A stretch of 19,941 bases of DNA from JBHHXR01 sp046757205 (GCA_046757205.1 JBHHXR010000031.1:1-19941), one strand, 5' to 3'; shown: positions 7,898 through 15,441, counted from the stretch's first letter. Notes: generated from the letters alone by a model not told the origin. Translations and numbers: made by a program.

Positions 7898-7940
7898 CGG
7901 GAAATGCCCGGAAACCGGGTGCTCAGGGGTTCTCGCCGCC

Positions 7941-7969
7941 TGTATGCCAAGCCGAGCGGCGAGCCGCAA
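7941..7969 (-). promoter_or_regulatory. Candidate promoter of nudC-cupin
   Basis: On the minus strand TTGCGG (7964-7969) and CATACA (7941-7946) are 17 bases apart. The predicted start site near 7934 leaves a leader of about 50 bases to the TTG start. The hexamers are weak matches, so this is tentative. Confidence 0.35.
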
Positions 7970-7990
7970 CGCTGACCGGTTACGCCGGTC

Positions 7991-8019
7991 TTGATGCCGT
8001 CTGCGCCGGGGCGTATATA
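7991..8019 (+). promoter_or_regulatory. Sigma-70-type promoter of the SRP RNA
   Basis: TTGATG (7991-7996) and TATATA (8014-8019) are separated by exactly 17 bases. The expected transcription start at about 8026 coincides with the first base of the SRP RNA helix. Both the spacing and the close match to consensus suit a highly expressed stable RNA. Confidence 0.75.
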
Positions 8020-8025
8020 CCTTGG

Positions 8026-8121
8026 CGAGAGGTTGGCGCGGGCGAGCGCCTCGCCAACCCGGTCAGGTCCGGAAGGAAGCAGCCGTAACGAGCCCCGTTC
8101 GGGTCGTTGTCCAACCTCTCA
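8026..8121 (+). ncRNA. ffs: Small signal recognition particle RNA (4.5S)
   Basis: This is the RNA of the signal recognition particle, which with Ffh targets nascent membrane proteins to the membrane. The near-invariant apical domain is present at about 8061-8090, including GGTCAGGTCCGGAAGGAAGC and then AGCCGTAACGAG. The ends GAGAGGTTGG (8027-8036) and CCAACCTCTC (8111-8120) are perfectly complementary and close a single long hairpin of about 96 bases, the usual bacterial 4.5S size. A strong promoter lies directly upstream. Its last bases overlap the stop codon of the convergent rhomboid gene. Exact ends are estimated from the pairing. Confidence 0.95.
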
Positions 8122-9123
8122 CCGGCCTGACTTGTCCGGCAATCCCCAGCGCCCGAGATGCAAGTATTTCCGCGCCCGCCGACGCAGCGATTCGCCCTTG
8201 GTGAAGAACAACGGCGCCAGCACGAAGCCGGCCAGCGCCCCGCCGAGATGCGCCTCGCCCGAAATGAAGCTCCGCGTGATCATGAACAGCACGTTTATGG
8301 CGAGGACATTGATGAAGATGCGCTTGAGATAGGCCGGCGGCGCGATCGGACGGCGCGCGGCCGGTATCCGGCGCAGCCGGTCGTACTGGATGCGCAGGCA
8401 GGCCAGCCACAGCCCCATGATGGCGCCCGATGCGCCGACCAGCGGCAGCGGCGCCGCGCCCGAAGACGCATCGCCGAGCCCGGTCAGAACGAGCAAGTCG
8501 TTGTAACTCGACCGCAGCGCGAAATGGGCCAGGCCTCCGGCAACGCCGCACAGCAAAAAGAATGCCGCGAAGCGCAGGCTGCCGCAGCGCCGCTGGATCG
8601 CCGGCGCGAACACCATGTAGGCCAGGAGGTTGAGCGCCATGTGGATGAGGCCGCCATGCAGGAAGACATAGGTTCCCAGGCGCCACCACTCGGCGCCCCG
8701 GTCACCGGCGGCGGCGAGCGCCTGCAACAGAACGGTGCAGGGCCGCCGGAATGCCGGCGCCATCTCCGTCGGCCCCCAGTGCAGGCACTGCCCGACCCAC
8801 GGCGCGCTCGGCAGCACCGGATCGGGCCACAGCCCGAAGGCCTCTGGCAGGCTCAGCGCATAATGGTCGAGAGCGTAGTTGCGCCATTCGTTGGCGCCGA
8901 TGAAGCCGAAGTAGGGCTGGTCGAAACCTGGCAGGCGGGTCAGATGCCAGGCGAGGAACAGGCCAAGCTCGATGGCGACCATGGCGAATCCGATCAGGAA
9001 GGCGGCATTGCGCAGCGGCGGCTCGCCGCGCCGGCGCAGCGCCGGCGCCATGCCGAAGCCGCCGCGCCTGAGGAATTTCTGCACCGGCGTGAGCCTGGCT
9101 TTGCGGGCCGATTTTTCCTTCAT
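8119..9123 (-). CDS. Rhomboid-family intramembrane serine protease
   Basis: This is a polytopic inner-membrane protein of 334 residues in the rhomboid family, which cut membrane proteins within the lipid bilayer. The catalytic pair is visible: Ser232 in VGASGA and His292 in EAHLGG. The oxyanion-side motif WWRLGTYVFLHG...HMALN contains His156, His161 and Asn165. The first helix (about 39-60) is separated from the core by an unusually long region (about 61-145) with two cysteines, Cys113 and Cys129. The tail is basic and cytosolic. It sits between ffs and dnaX on the opposite strand, so it breaks an otherwise familiar gene order. Its stop codon touches the SRP RNA end. The rhomboid fold and active site are clear; substrates are unknown. 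Confidence 0.9.
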   Translation of the reverse strand: MKEKSARKARLTPVQKFLRRGGFGMAPALRRRGEPPLRNAAFLIGFAMVAIELGLFLAWHLTRLPGFDQPYFGFIGANEWRNYALDHYALSLPEAFGLWPDPVLPSAPWVGQCLHWGPTEMAPAFRRPCTVLLQALAAAGDRGAEWWRLGTYVFLHGGLIHMALNLLAYMVFAPAIQRRCGSLRFAAFFLLCGVAGGLAHFALRSSYNDLLVLTGLGDASSGAAPLPLVGASGAIMGLWLACLRIQYDRLRRIPAARRPIAPPAYLKRIFINVLAINVLFMITRSFISGEAHLGGALAGFVLAPLFFTKGESLRRRARKYLHLGRWGLPDKSGR

Positions 9124-9167
9124 GCGGCGATAGCCAATTCCGGTGCGCTGGCGGGCCGCATCATGGC

Positions 9168-9196
9168 TTGCTGCGCTCTCGGCCCGAAGATAGGTT
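9168..9196 (+). promoter_or_regulatory. Candidate promoter of dnaX-ybaB-recR
   Basis: TTGCTG (9168-9173) and TAGGTT (9191-9196) are 17 bases apart. Their predicted start site is near 9203. This supports translation from the ATG at 9234 rather than 9198. Hexamer matches are moderate. Confidence 0.35.
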
Positions 9197-9233
9197 GATG
9201 CCTGATAACACCTGCTGCTGGAAAACCGAACCC

Positions 9234-11039
9234 ATGAAAGAACCGTCGCGCGAAGGCAGGGACAGGCCGTCCGGCTATCAGGTTCTGGCGCGGAAATACC
9301 GCCCGCAGACCTTCGACGATCTGATCGGCCAGGAAGCCATGGTGCGCACCTTGCGCAACGCCTTCGCCGCCGACCGGATCGCGCATGCGTTCATCCTCAC
9401 CGGGGTTCGCGGCGTCGGCAAGACCACGACGGCGCGGATCATCGCCAAGGGGCTCAACTGCGTCGGGACGGACGGCAAGGGTGCCGTGACCATCGAGCCG
9501 TGCGGCGAATGCGGCCCATGCCGGGCGATCTCCGACGGCCGGCATGTCGATGTGCTGGAACTCGACGCGGCGACCCACACCCAGGTTGACAAGATGCGCG
9601 ACATCCTGGCCGGAGTCGCCTACCGGCCGACCGAGGTGCGCTACAAGATCTACATTTTCGACGAAGTGCACATGCTGTCGCCGAGCGCCTTCGCGGCGCT
9701 TCTGAAAACCCTCGAGGAACCGCCCGGGCACGTGAAGTTCATCTTCGCGACCACCGAGATTCGCAAGGTCCCTGTCACCATCCTGTCGCGCTGCCAGCGA
9801 TTCGACCTGCGCCGGATCGAACCGGAAGAGATGGTGGCGTTCCTTTCCGGAATTGCCGCGAAAGAGGGCGCCGGCATTTCACCCGAGGCGCTGTCACTGA
9901 TCACGCGGGCGGCCGAGGGCTCGGCGCGCGACGCGCTCAGCCTGCTCGACCAGGCGATCGCCCACGGCGCGGGCGAGACCACGGCGGAGCAGGTCCGCGC
10001 CATGCTGGGCCTCGCCGACCGGGGCCGGATTCTCGATCTTTTCGAGTTGATCATGCGGGGCAGGACGTCCGAGGCGCTGCGCGAGTTGTCGGCGCAATAC
10101 GCGTCCGGCGCCGACCCGGCCGCCGTGCTGCGCGACCTCGCGGAAGTGACGCATTGGGTTTCGGTGGTGAAGATTTCCCCCGAAGCGGCCGACGACCCGA
10201 CGGTCGCGCCCGATGAGCGCGCGCGCGGTCGCGAACTGGCCGGCGGCCTGCCGATGCGGTCGCTGACGCGGATGTGGCAAATGCTGCTGAAGGCGCTGGA
10301 GGAGGTGGCGATCGCGCCGAACGCCATGATGGCGGCGGAAATGGCGGTGATACGGCTGACCCATGTGGCGGAACTGCCCAGTCCCGAGGACCTGGTGCGC
10401 GCGTTGGACGGCGGCGGCGCGGCCCGGCCCGGCGGTCCCGGCGGCAACGTCCCCGGCGTGCCGCCCGGCGGCGGGGCGACGGCGGCAGCCGCGCCGCGCG
10501 GCGCCGCAGGCAAGGGCAAGGCGGGGGCCGCCAACGCCGGGGCCGCGGCGCCGGCAATGGTTGCCGATCCGCAACGGGCGCTGTCCAGATTCGCGGCTTT
10601 CGACGACGTCGTGGCATTGATCCACGCGCGGCGCGACATCGGGCTGCTGATCGAGGTTGAAAATCATCTCCGGCTTGCCAAGTACAGCCCGGGACGGATC
10701 GAATTCGAACCGACGCCGGACGCCCCGGCGGATCTGGCGCAGCGTCTGGCGGGGCGGCTGCGCAATTGGACGGGCGTGCGCTGGGTGGTTTCGGTGGTGG
10801 CCGGCGGCGGCGGCGAGACGCTGGCCCAGCAGGGCCTGAGAAACCGCAGCGACCTGGAGTCGCGGGCGCTGGAGCATCCGCTGACCAGGGCCGTCCTCGC
10901 CGAGTTTCCGGGGGCGCGGATAACCGAAGTGCGGACACCGGAACCGCCGCGGACGGAAACCGGCGACGGCGAGGCGGAATACACCGGCGACCCGTCCGGA
11001 GACTGGGATCCTTTCGATCCCTTCGACGAGGAGAACTAG
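9234..11039 (+). CDS. dnaX: DNA polymerase III subunit tau/gamma
   Basis: This is the clamp-loader ATPase of the replicative polymerase, 601 residues from the chosen ATG. The N-terminal AAA+ domain starts YQVLARKYRPQTFDDLIGQ. Walker A GVRGVGKTT is at 57-65, zinc-binding cysteines at 76, 90, 93 and 96, Walker B FDEVH near 142-146, and the SRC sensor at 185-187. Domain III follows to about 385. A Gly/Ala/Pro-rich linker at about 393-440 then leads to the C-terminal tau region that should contact the polymerase, ending DWDPFDPFDEEN. The ATG at 9234 has GGAAAA eight bases upstream. ATGs at 9198 and 9168 are in frame but lie at or before a candidate start site and add atypical residues. It is the first gene of dnaX-ybaB-recR. 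Confidence 0.95.
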   Translation: MKEPSREGRDRPSGYQVLARKYRPQTFDDLIGQEAMVRTLRNAFAADRIAHAFILTGVRGVGKTTTARIIAKGLNCVGTDGKGAVTIEPCGECGPCRAISDGRHVDVLELDAATHTQVDKMRDILAGVAYRPTEVRYKIYIFDEVHMLSPSAFAALLKTLEEPPGHVKFIFATTEIRKVPVTILSRCQRFDLRRIEPEEMVAFLSGIAAKEGAGISPEALSLITRAAEGSARDALSLLDQAIAHGAGETTAEQVRAMLGLADRGRILDLFELIMRGRTSEALRELSAQYASGADPAAVLRDLAEVTHWVSVVKISPEAADDPTVAPDERARGRELAGGLPMRSLTRMWQMLLKALEEVAIAPNAMMAAEMAVIRLTHVAELPSPEDLVRALDGGGAARPGGPGGNVPGVPPGGGATAAAAPRGAAGKGKAGAANAGAAAPAMVADPQRALSRFAAFDDVVALIHARRDIGLLIEVENHLRLAKYSPGRIEFEPTPDAPADLAQRLAGRLRNWTGVRWVVSVVAGGGGETLAQQGLRNRSDLESRALEHPLTRAVLAEFPGARITEVRTPEPPRTETGDGEAEYTGDPSGDWDPFDPFDEEN

Positions 11040-11042
11040 AAA

Positions 11043-11387
11043 ATGCTGAAGGGCCTCGGCCAGCTTGGCGACATGGCCAAGATCATGAAACAGGCGCAGG
11101 AGATGCAGTCCAGAATGGCCGAAGCGCAGGCGCGGCTGGACGCGATCACGGTCGAGGGCGAGGCCGGGGCCGGGATGGTCAGGGCCACGGCCTCGGCGAA
11201 GGGTGAGTTGAAATCGCTGGAGATCGATCCCTCCCTGTTCAACGCCGACGACAAGGAAATCGTCGAGGACCTCATCATCGCCGCCGTCAAGGACGCCCAG
11301 GCGCGGGCGGCCGAGGCGGCGCAGGCGGAGATGGGCAAGGTCACCGAAGGCCTGAACCTTCCGCCCGGCATGAAGCTGCCGTTTTGA
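11043..11387 (+). CDS. ybaB: YbaB/EbfC nucleoid-associated DNA-binding protein
   Basis: This small DNA-binding protein of 114 residues belongs to the YbaB/EbfC family. These form dimers shaped like tweezers and coat the nucleoid. A coiled N-terminal helix (MLKGLGQLGDMAKIMKQAQE onward) precedes a beta sheet with GAGMVRATASAKGELKSLEI. A C-terminal helix carries EDLIIAAVKDAQARA and ends in the family-typical LPPGMKLPF. It starts three bases after the dnaX stop, with GAGGAGAA inside the dnaX end as ribosome site. The dnaX-ybaB-recR order is widely conserved and places it with replication and repair genes. The family match is clear; a precise role remains unsettled in the family. Confidence 0.95.
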   Translation: MLKGLGQLGDMAKIMKQAQEMQSRMAEAQARLDAITVEGEAGAGMVRATASAKGELKSLEIDPSLFNADDKEIVEDLIIAAVKDAQARAAEAAQAEMGKVTEGLNLPPGMKLPF

Positions 11388-11409
11388 ACCGGCGGAGAGG
11401 TCTGACGGG

Positions 11410-12012
11410 ATGAACGGGCAGGCCGGCAAGGAGATAGAGCGGTTGATCGAGCTGATGGCGCGCCTGCCGGGGCTGGGCCCGCGTTCGGCCCGGCGCGCGG
11501 TTCTTCACCTGATCAGAAAGCGCGGCCAGGTGCTGGAACCGCTGGCCAGGTCCATGACGGAGGTGGCGGCGACGGCGCGCGAGTGCTCGGTGTGCGGCAA
11601 TATCGGCACCCGGGAAATCTGCGGCATCTGCGCCGACCCGCGCCGCGCCAACGGCGCCGTCTGCGTGGTGCAGGAGGTCGCCGATCTGTGGGCGATGGAG
11701 AGGGCGTCGGTGTTTTCCGGGCGCTACCACGTGCTCGGCGGACTGCTCTCGGCGCTCGACGGCGTCGGACCGGAGGATTTGCGCATCCCGCAACTCGTGC
11801 GGCGGCTGGGCGACGAGAACGTTACCGAAGTCATCCTCGCGCTGAGTGCCACCATCGACGGCCAGACCACGGCGCATTACGTCGCTGAACAGGTCGAGGG
11901 CAAGGGCATCCGCGTCACCTCGCTGGCCCAGGGCGTGCCGGTCGGCGGCGAGCTCGACTATCTGGACGACGGCACCATCACCGCGGCGCTCAAGGCGCGC
12001 AAGGAATTCTGA
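11410..12012 (+). CDS. recR: Recombination mediator RecR
   Basis: This is a DNA-binding recombination protein of 200 residues, the normal length. With RecF and RecO it helps load RecA at single-strand gaps. A helix-hairpin-helix region lies at about 1-50 (MARLPGLGPRSARRAVLHL). Four zinc cysteines are at 59, 62, 71 and 74 (CSVCG ... CGICADPRR). A TOPRIM domain runs from about 82 to 175: VCVVQEVADLWAMER, then FSGRYHVLGGLLSALDGVGP. The C-terminus has GVPVGGELDYLDDGTI, as in other RecR. The ATG follows a purine-rich GGAGAGG, 22 bases after ybaB, so it is the last gene of the three-gene operon. It is convergent with the exporter gene; no strong terminator is visible in the 38-base gap. Confidence 0.96.
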   Translation: MNGQAGKEIERLIELMARLPGLGPRSARRAVLHLIRKRGQVLEPLARSMTEVAATARECSVCGNIGTREICGICADPRRANGAVCVVQEVADLWAMERASVFSGRYHVLGGLLSALDGVGPEDLRIPQLVRRLGDENVTEVILALSATIDGQTTAHYVAEQVEGKGIRVTSLAQGVPVGGELDYLDDGTITAALKARKEF

Positions 12013-12050
12013 AATCGGCGACGGTGGCCGCGCGAGGCACAGCGTCTGCG

Positions 12051-12998
12051 TCAACCGCGCCGGTTTTCTGCCTTCCCGGCCCGGGTTTCGCGCCGGGCGA
12101 TGTAAAGCGTGGCCAGGATGATGATCGCGGCCCCCGCCAGCGTCGGCGCGTCCGGCGTCTCGCCGAAGAACAGATAGCCGGCCAGCCCGATCAGTACCAG
12201 CCGCAGGTAGATTATCGGCGCCAGTACCGAAGCCTCGCCCAGCCGGTAGGCCTGGATGTCGGCAACGCCGCGGACCGCGCCGCCGGCCACCAGCACTCCG
12301 ACCGAGACCAGGCCGATCCCGCTGGCCGGCAACCCGAGAGAAGGCAGCGCGAACGGCAGCGTCAGAAGCGCCGTGATTACGACGGCGGAAAAATACCCGC
12401 TGAAGGCGCCATCGGCGATGGCGAGGCCGCGCGACAGGGTCAGCGCGGCGGCAAAGGTCAGCGAGCTGCCGAGTGCGGCGATCATCGCCGGATGCAGGCT
12501 GCCGGTATCGGGCCGAAGGATGATGACTGCGCCGAGGAACCCGCAGCCGACCGCCGCCCAGCGGCGCGGGCCGACCTTTTCGCCGTGCACCGGGATGGCG
12601 AGGATCGTCGCGAACACCGGTGCCATGAAGAACAGGACCGACGCGGTCGCCAGCGGTATCCTGGTCAGCGTGTAGAAGCCCAGATTGGTGGCGATTCCGA
12701 TCAGCCCGCCGCGCAGGACGTGCAGCCACGGACGGGAAAACCGCAACTGCCGCCGCGCCCGCCCGGAGAGCGCCAGAACGGGCGCGAGCAGCATTATCGT
12801 CAGCGCGGCGCGCAACAGGACGATCACCGGGCTGCTGATGTCCGCCGACAGCATGCGCACGGCGACCACCATCGCGCTGGCCGCCACGACGCTGGCAAGG
12901 ATCCAGCCGATGGCGCGGGGATTGTCCGTCGCCCCGGCCCGTTCGCCGGTGGCGGCGGTCACGTCGGGCGGCACGTTGACGGTGTCGGGCTGCGGCAT
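12051..12998 (-). CDS. DMT-superfamily (EamA) transporter
   Basis: This is an inner-membrane carrier of 315 residues in the drug/metabolite transporter superfamily. About ten hydrophobic helices are arranged as two EamA repeats (about 29-162 and 170-302). The N-terminal 28 residues are polar and cytosolic. Features include FYTLTRIPLATASVLFFMAP, typical of the end of the first repeat, and EASVLAPIIYLRLVLIGLAGYLFFGE in the second. Family members often export amino acids or other metabolites, but nothing here fixes a substrate. The ATG at 12998 lacks a strong ribosome site. It is convergent with recR and divergent from motB. No functional link with either neighbour is evident. Confidence 0.88.
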   Translation of the reverse strand: MPQPDTVNVPPDVTAATGERAGATDNPRAIGWILASVVAASAMVVAVRMLSADISSPVIVLLRAALTIMLLAPVLALSGRARRQLRFSRPWLHVLRGGLIGIATNLGFYTLTRIPLATASVLFFMAPVFATILAIPVHGEKVGPRRWAAVGCGFLGAVIILRPDTGSLHPAMIAALGSSLTFAAALTLSRGLAIADGAFSGYFSAVVITALLTLPFALPSLGLPASGIGLVSVGVLVAGGAVRGVADIQAYRLGEASVLAPIIYLRLVLIGLAGYLFFGETPDAPTLAGAAIIILATLYIARRETRAGKAENRRG

Positions 12999-13145
12999 TT
13001 TCGGGTACGGCGTTCGAGTTCCGGCGGCCAGCAGACATCAAACGGGCCGGCTCCGCCAGCGCTTTCTCCGCGATGCGTGCCGCGGCGCCGGCTTGCGAGA
13101 CTTTTAACGAAATGGAAGTGCGGTTACCGGCGGCGACGGCAGGAA

Positions 13146-13161
13146 GTTAACGGGCTCTAAA
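13146..13161 (-). promoter_or_regulatory. CtrA-like binding site upstream of motB
   Basis: Read on the minus strand the site is TTTA-N7-TTAAC, one mismatch from the CtrA consensus TTAA-N7-TTAAC. It sits 38 bases before the motB start. It could control motB or, on the other side, the exporter gene. No convincing -35/-10 pair accompanies it. Confidence 0.45.
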
Positions 13162-13185
13162 GGTCTTGACCATTCTCCTGCTTCC

Positions 13186-13194
13186 AAAGGAGGT
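13186..13194 (+). promoter_or_regulatory. Ribosome-binding site fixing a GTG start of motB
   Basis: AAAGGAGGT is a full anti-Shine-Dalgarno match, four to five bases before GTG at 13199. A longer frame from ATG 13166 would read through this site and lacks one of its own, so GTG is preferred. Confidence 0.8.
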
Positions 13195-13198
13195 CGCA

Positions 13199-14059
13199 GT
13201 GGCTGGCGAGGGTGATGTCCGTCCGCTGATAGTGAAGCGGAAGAAAGTGGTGTCGGGCGGCGGCCATCACGGCGGCGCCTGGAAGGTCGCCTATGCCGAT
13301 TTCGTCACCGCCATGATGGCCTTCTTCCTGCTGCTGTGGCTGCTCAACGCCACGACCGAGAAACAGCGCAAGGGGTTGGCCGACTATTTCAATCCGTCGA
13401 TCCCGGTGCACCGGATTTCCGGCGGCGGAAACGAAGCGTTTGCCGGCGACAACATCCTGTCCTCCGAAAACCTGTCCCGGGCCGGCGCCGGCGCGGAGCA
13501 GAAGAACCCCGCCACCGGCCCGGCCGAGACCGCCTGGCCGCCGACCGAAACCGACGCGCCGACCGGCAGTTCCACGGCCGCCGACAACGACCTTGCCAGG
13601 CTGGAGGCCTATTTCAACGCATCCAGCGGCGAGAGCGAGATCGCTGACGACCTGCTGGAGCATGTCCGCACGCGCGTCACCGACGAAGGGCTGATAGTCG
13701 AACTGTTCGATCTGGAGGGCTCGCCGCTGTTCTTCCCGCAAACCTCGCGGCCGACCGGCAAGATGACCGCCCTGCTGAGGATGATCGCCGGTGTCGCCGC
13801 CGGCATCACCAACCGGGTCGCCGTGACCGGGCATACCAGCGCGGTTCCGGTGGTGCAGCGCGAAAAGAGGAACTGGGAGCTTTCGGCGGCGCGGGCGCAG
13901 GCCAGCCGCATCGCGCTGACCCAGGCCGGTCTGGCGGACGCGCGGATGCAGCGCGTGGTCGGCAAGGCGGACCGTGAACCGGCGGACGGCAACCCGATGG
14001 CGGCGCGAAACCGGCGCATCGAAATCACTTTTCTGCGCGCCGGGCCGGACCGAAAATAA
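13199..14059 (+). CDS. motB: Flagellar stator protein MotB
   Basis: MotB forms, with MotA, the ion channel that drives the flagellum and anchors it to peptidoglycan. It is 286 residues from the GTG. A basic N-terminus is followed by a single membrane helix (about 33-50). This holds the ion-binding Asp34 in the context AYADFVTAMMAFFLLLWLL. A Pro/Thr/Gly-rich periplasmic linker (about 80-130) leads to an OmpA-like domain (about 160-280) with NWELSAARAQASR and ARNRRIEI. The residue after GHT, usually Asp, is Ser214, while the partner Arg232 is kept. motA is not in the window. It is followed 80 bases later by flgE; a separate CtrA-like site there suggests its own or a second promoter. Confidence 0.9.
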   Translation: MAGEGDVRPLIVKRKKVVSGGGHHGGAWKVAYADFVTAMMAFFLLLWLLNATTEKQRKGLADYFNPSIPVHRISGGGNEAFAGDNILSSENLSRAGAGAEQKNPATGPAETAWPPTETDAPTGSSTAADNDLARLEAYFNASSGESEIADDLLEHVRTRVTDEGLIVELFDLEGSPLFFPQTSRPTGKMTALLRMIAGVAAGITNRVAVTGHTSAVPVVQREKRNWELSAARAQASRIALTQAGLADARMQRVVGKADREPADGNPMAARNRRIEITFLRAGPDRK

Positions 14060-14076
14060 ACCGGCAATTTTATCCG

Positions 14077-14092
14077 TTAGCCGGGCGTTAAC
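14077..14092 (+). promoter_or_regulatory. CtrA-like binding site upstream of flgE
   Basis: The sequence is TTAG-N7-TTAAC, one mismatch from the CtrA consensus. Its right half lies in a perfect 10-base palindrome GCGTTAACGC (14085-14094). It lies 47 bases before the flgE ATG, a position where it could regulate the hook/junction operon. Confidence 0.5.
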
Positions 14093-14139
14093 GCTCCTGG
14101 CGGAAGGTTCGGAGGCATGTACAATCCGAGGGGTACCTG

Positions 14140-15441
14140 ATGACGATTTCATCTTCGTTGAACGCGGGCGTGGCCGGCCTGAACGTGAACGCCAGCAAGC
14201 TGGCGACGATTTCCGACAACATCGCGAATTCCAGAACCTACGGCTACAAACGCGCCGACGCGGATTTTTCCTCGGTGGTGCTGACCGGCGGATCGGGCGC
14301 CTACACCGCCGGCGGCGTTACCGTCACCACCTTTCGGGACGTCTCGAAGCAGGGCTCGCTGCTGGCCTCCAGCAATCCGACCGATATCGCCATCGGCGGC
14401 CGCGGCATGCTGCCCGTCACGCCGGTTTCCTCGCTGTCGGCGACCGGCGGCCTGCAGGAGCTGATGTTCGTGACCACCGGTTCGTTCAGCCTCGACAGCA
14501 ACGGCATCCTTCGCAACTCCGCGGGACTGGCGCTGCTCGGCTGGCCTGCCGACTCCGGCGGAACCGTGCCGCAGTTTCCGCGCGATTCCGGCGACGGGCT
14601 TGAAACCATCCAGGTGAACACCACGCAGTTTGCCGCCGATCCGACGACGGAAATGCGCCTCGGCGCCAATCTGCCGGCCGACGAAACCCGCGCCGGCGCC
14701 TCCGGAACGCCGGTCTCGACGGTGATCGCCTATTACGGAAACCTCGGGGAAACGCAGACGATAACCGCAACCTTCACGCCGACGGTGCCGGCGACCGGCC
14801 AGTCCAACGAGTGGACGGTCAGTTTCGTCGACAGCGCCACCGGCGCGGCGCCGGTTGCGGAGTTCGTCGTCCAGTTCGACGGCTCGCAGGCGAACGGCGG
14901 CGCGATTTCCACGGTCACGCCAAGCTTCGGCGGCACCTACAACAGCACCACCGGCATTTTCGACATGAGCGTCGCCGGCGGGCCGATGGCCATGGAAATC
15001 GGCGTGCCGCTGGCTTCCGACACCATGACCCAGCTTGCCGCCAGCTTCTCGCCCACGGCGATTTCGAAGAACGGCTCGCCGGTCAGCAACCTCGCCGGGC
15101 TGGAGATCGACGAAAAGGGCATGCTGACGGCGCTCTACGAATCGGGTTTTACGCGCACGCTGTATCAGGTGCCGCTGGCCGACGTGCCCAACCCCAACGG
15201 ACTCAAGGCGCTGAACAACCAGGCTTTCGCGATCTCTCCGGAAAGCGGCGAGTTCTATCTGTGGGACGCCGGCGACGGGCCGACCGGCGCCACCATCGGC
15301 TTCGCCCGCGAGGAATCGACCACCGACATCGCCGGCGAACTTACCCAGCTTATCCAGACCCAGCGGGCCTATTCGTCCAACGCCAAGATCATCCAGACCG
15401 TGGACGAGATGCTTCAGGAGACAACCAACATCAAACGGTGA
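14140..15441 (+). CDS. flgE: Flagellar hook protein FlgE
   Basis: This is the structural subunit of the flagellar hook, exported through the flagellar type III apparatus; 433 residues. The N-terminal rod/hook helix shows NASKLATISDNIANSRTYGYKR (about 17-38) and the C-terminal helix shows QTQRAYSSNAKIIQTVDEM (about 406-424). The two pair to form the inner tube. After DIAIGGRGML the sequence has the MLPV form seen in alphaproteobacterial hook proteins. The variable middle is Thr/Ala/Gly-rich with no cysteine, as usual for hook proteins. The ATG has GAGGGG six bases upstream. It is the first of flgE-flgK-flgL-flgI, all on one strand with gaps of 33 bases or less. Confidence 0.93.
   Translation: MTISSSLNAGVAGLNVNASKLATISDNIANSRTYGYKRADADFSSVVLTGGSGAYTAGGVTVTTFRDVSKQGSLLASSNPTDIAIGGRGMLPVTPVSSLSATGGLQELMFVTTGSFSLDSNGILRNSAGLALLGWPADSGGTVPQFPRDSGDGLETIQVNTTQFAADPTTEMRLGANLPADETRAGASGTPVSTVIAYYGNLGETQTITATFTPTVPATGQSNEWTVSFVDSATGAAPVAEFVVQFDGSQANGGAISTVTPSFGGTYNSTTGIFDMSVAGGPMAMEIGVPLASDTMTQLAASFSPTAISKNGSPVSNLAGLEIDEKGMLTALYESGFTRTLYQVPLADVPNPNGLKALNNQAFAISPESGEFYLWDAGDGPTGATIGFAREESTTDIAGELTQLIQTQRAYSSNAKIIQTVDEMLQETTNIKR

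Noticed and set aside
9234..11039. Programmed frameshift in dnaX
   Set aside because: No A-rich slippery run of the E. coli type followed by a stem was seen in the region where gamma would end.
13166..13198. Upstream ATG of motB giving an 11-residue longer protein
   Set aside because: The perfect ribosome site lies inside that extension and points to the GTG at 13199.
14120..14125. TACAAT resembling a -10 box before flgE
   Set aside because: It lies directly before the ribosome site, so the leader would be a few bases, and no -35 box is found 16-18 bases upstream.
14060..14139. Sigma-54 or sigma-28 promoter for the flagellar genes
   Set aside because: No TGGC-N7-TTGC-like or TAAA-N15-GCCGATAA-like match was found by reading the gaps before motB and flgE.
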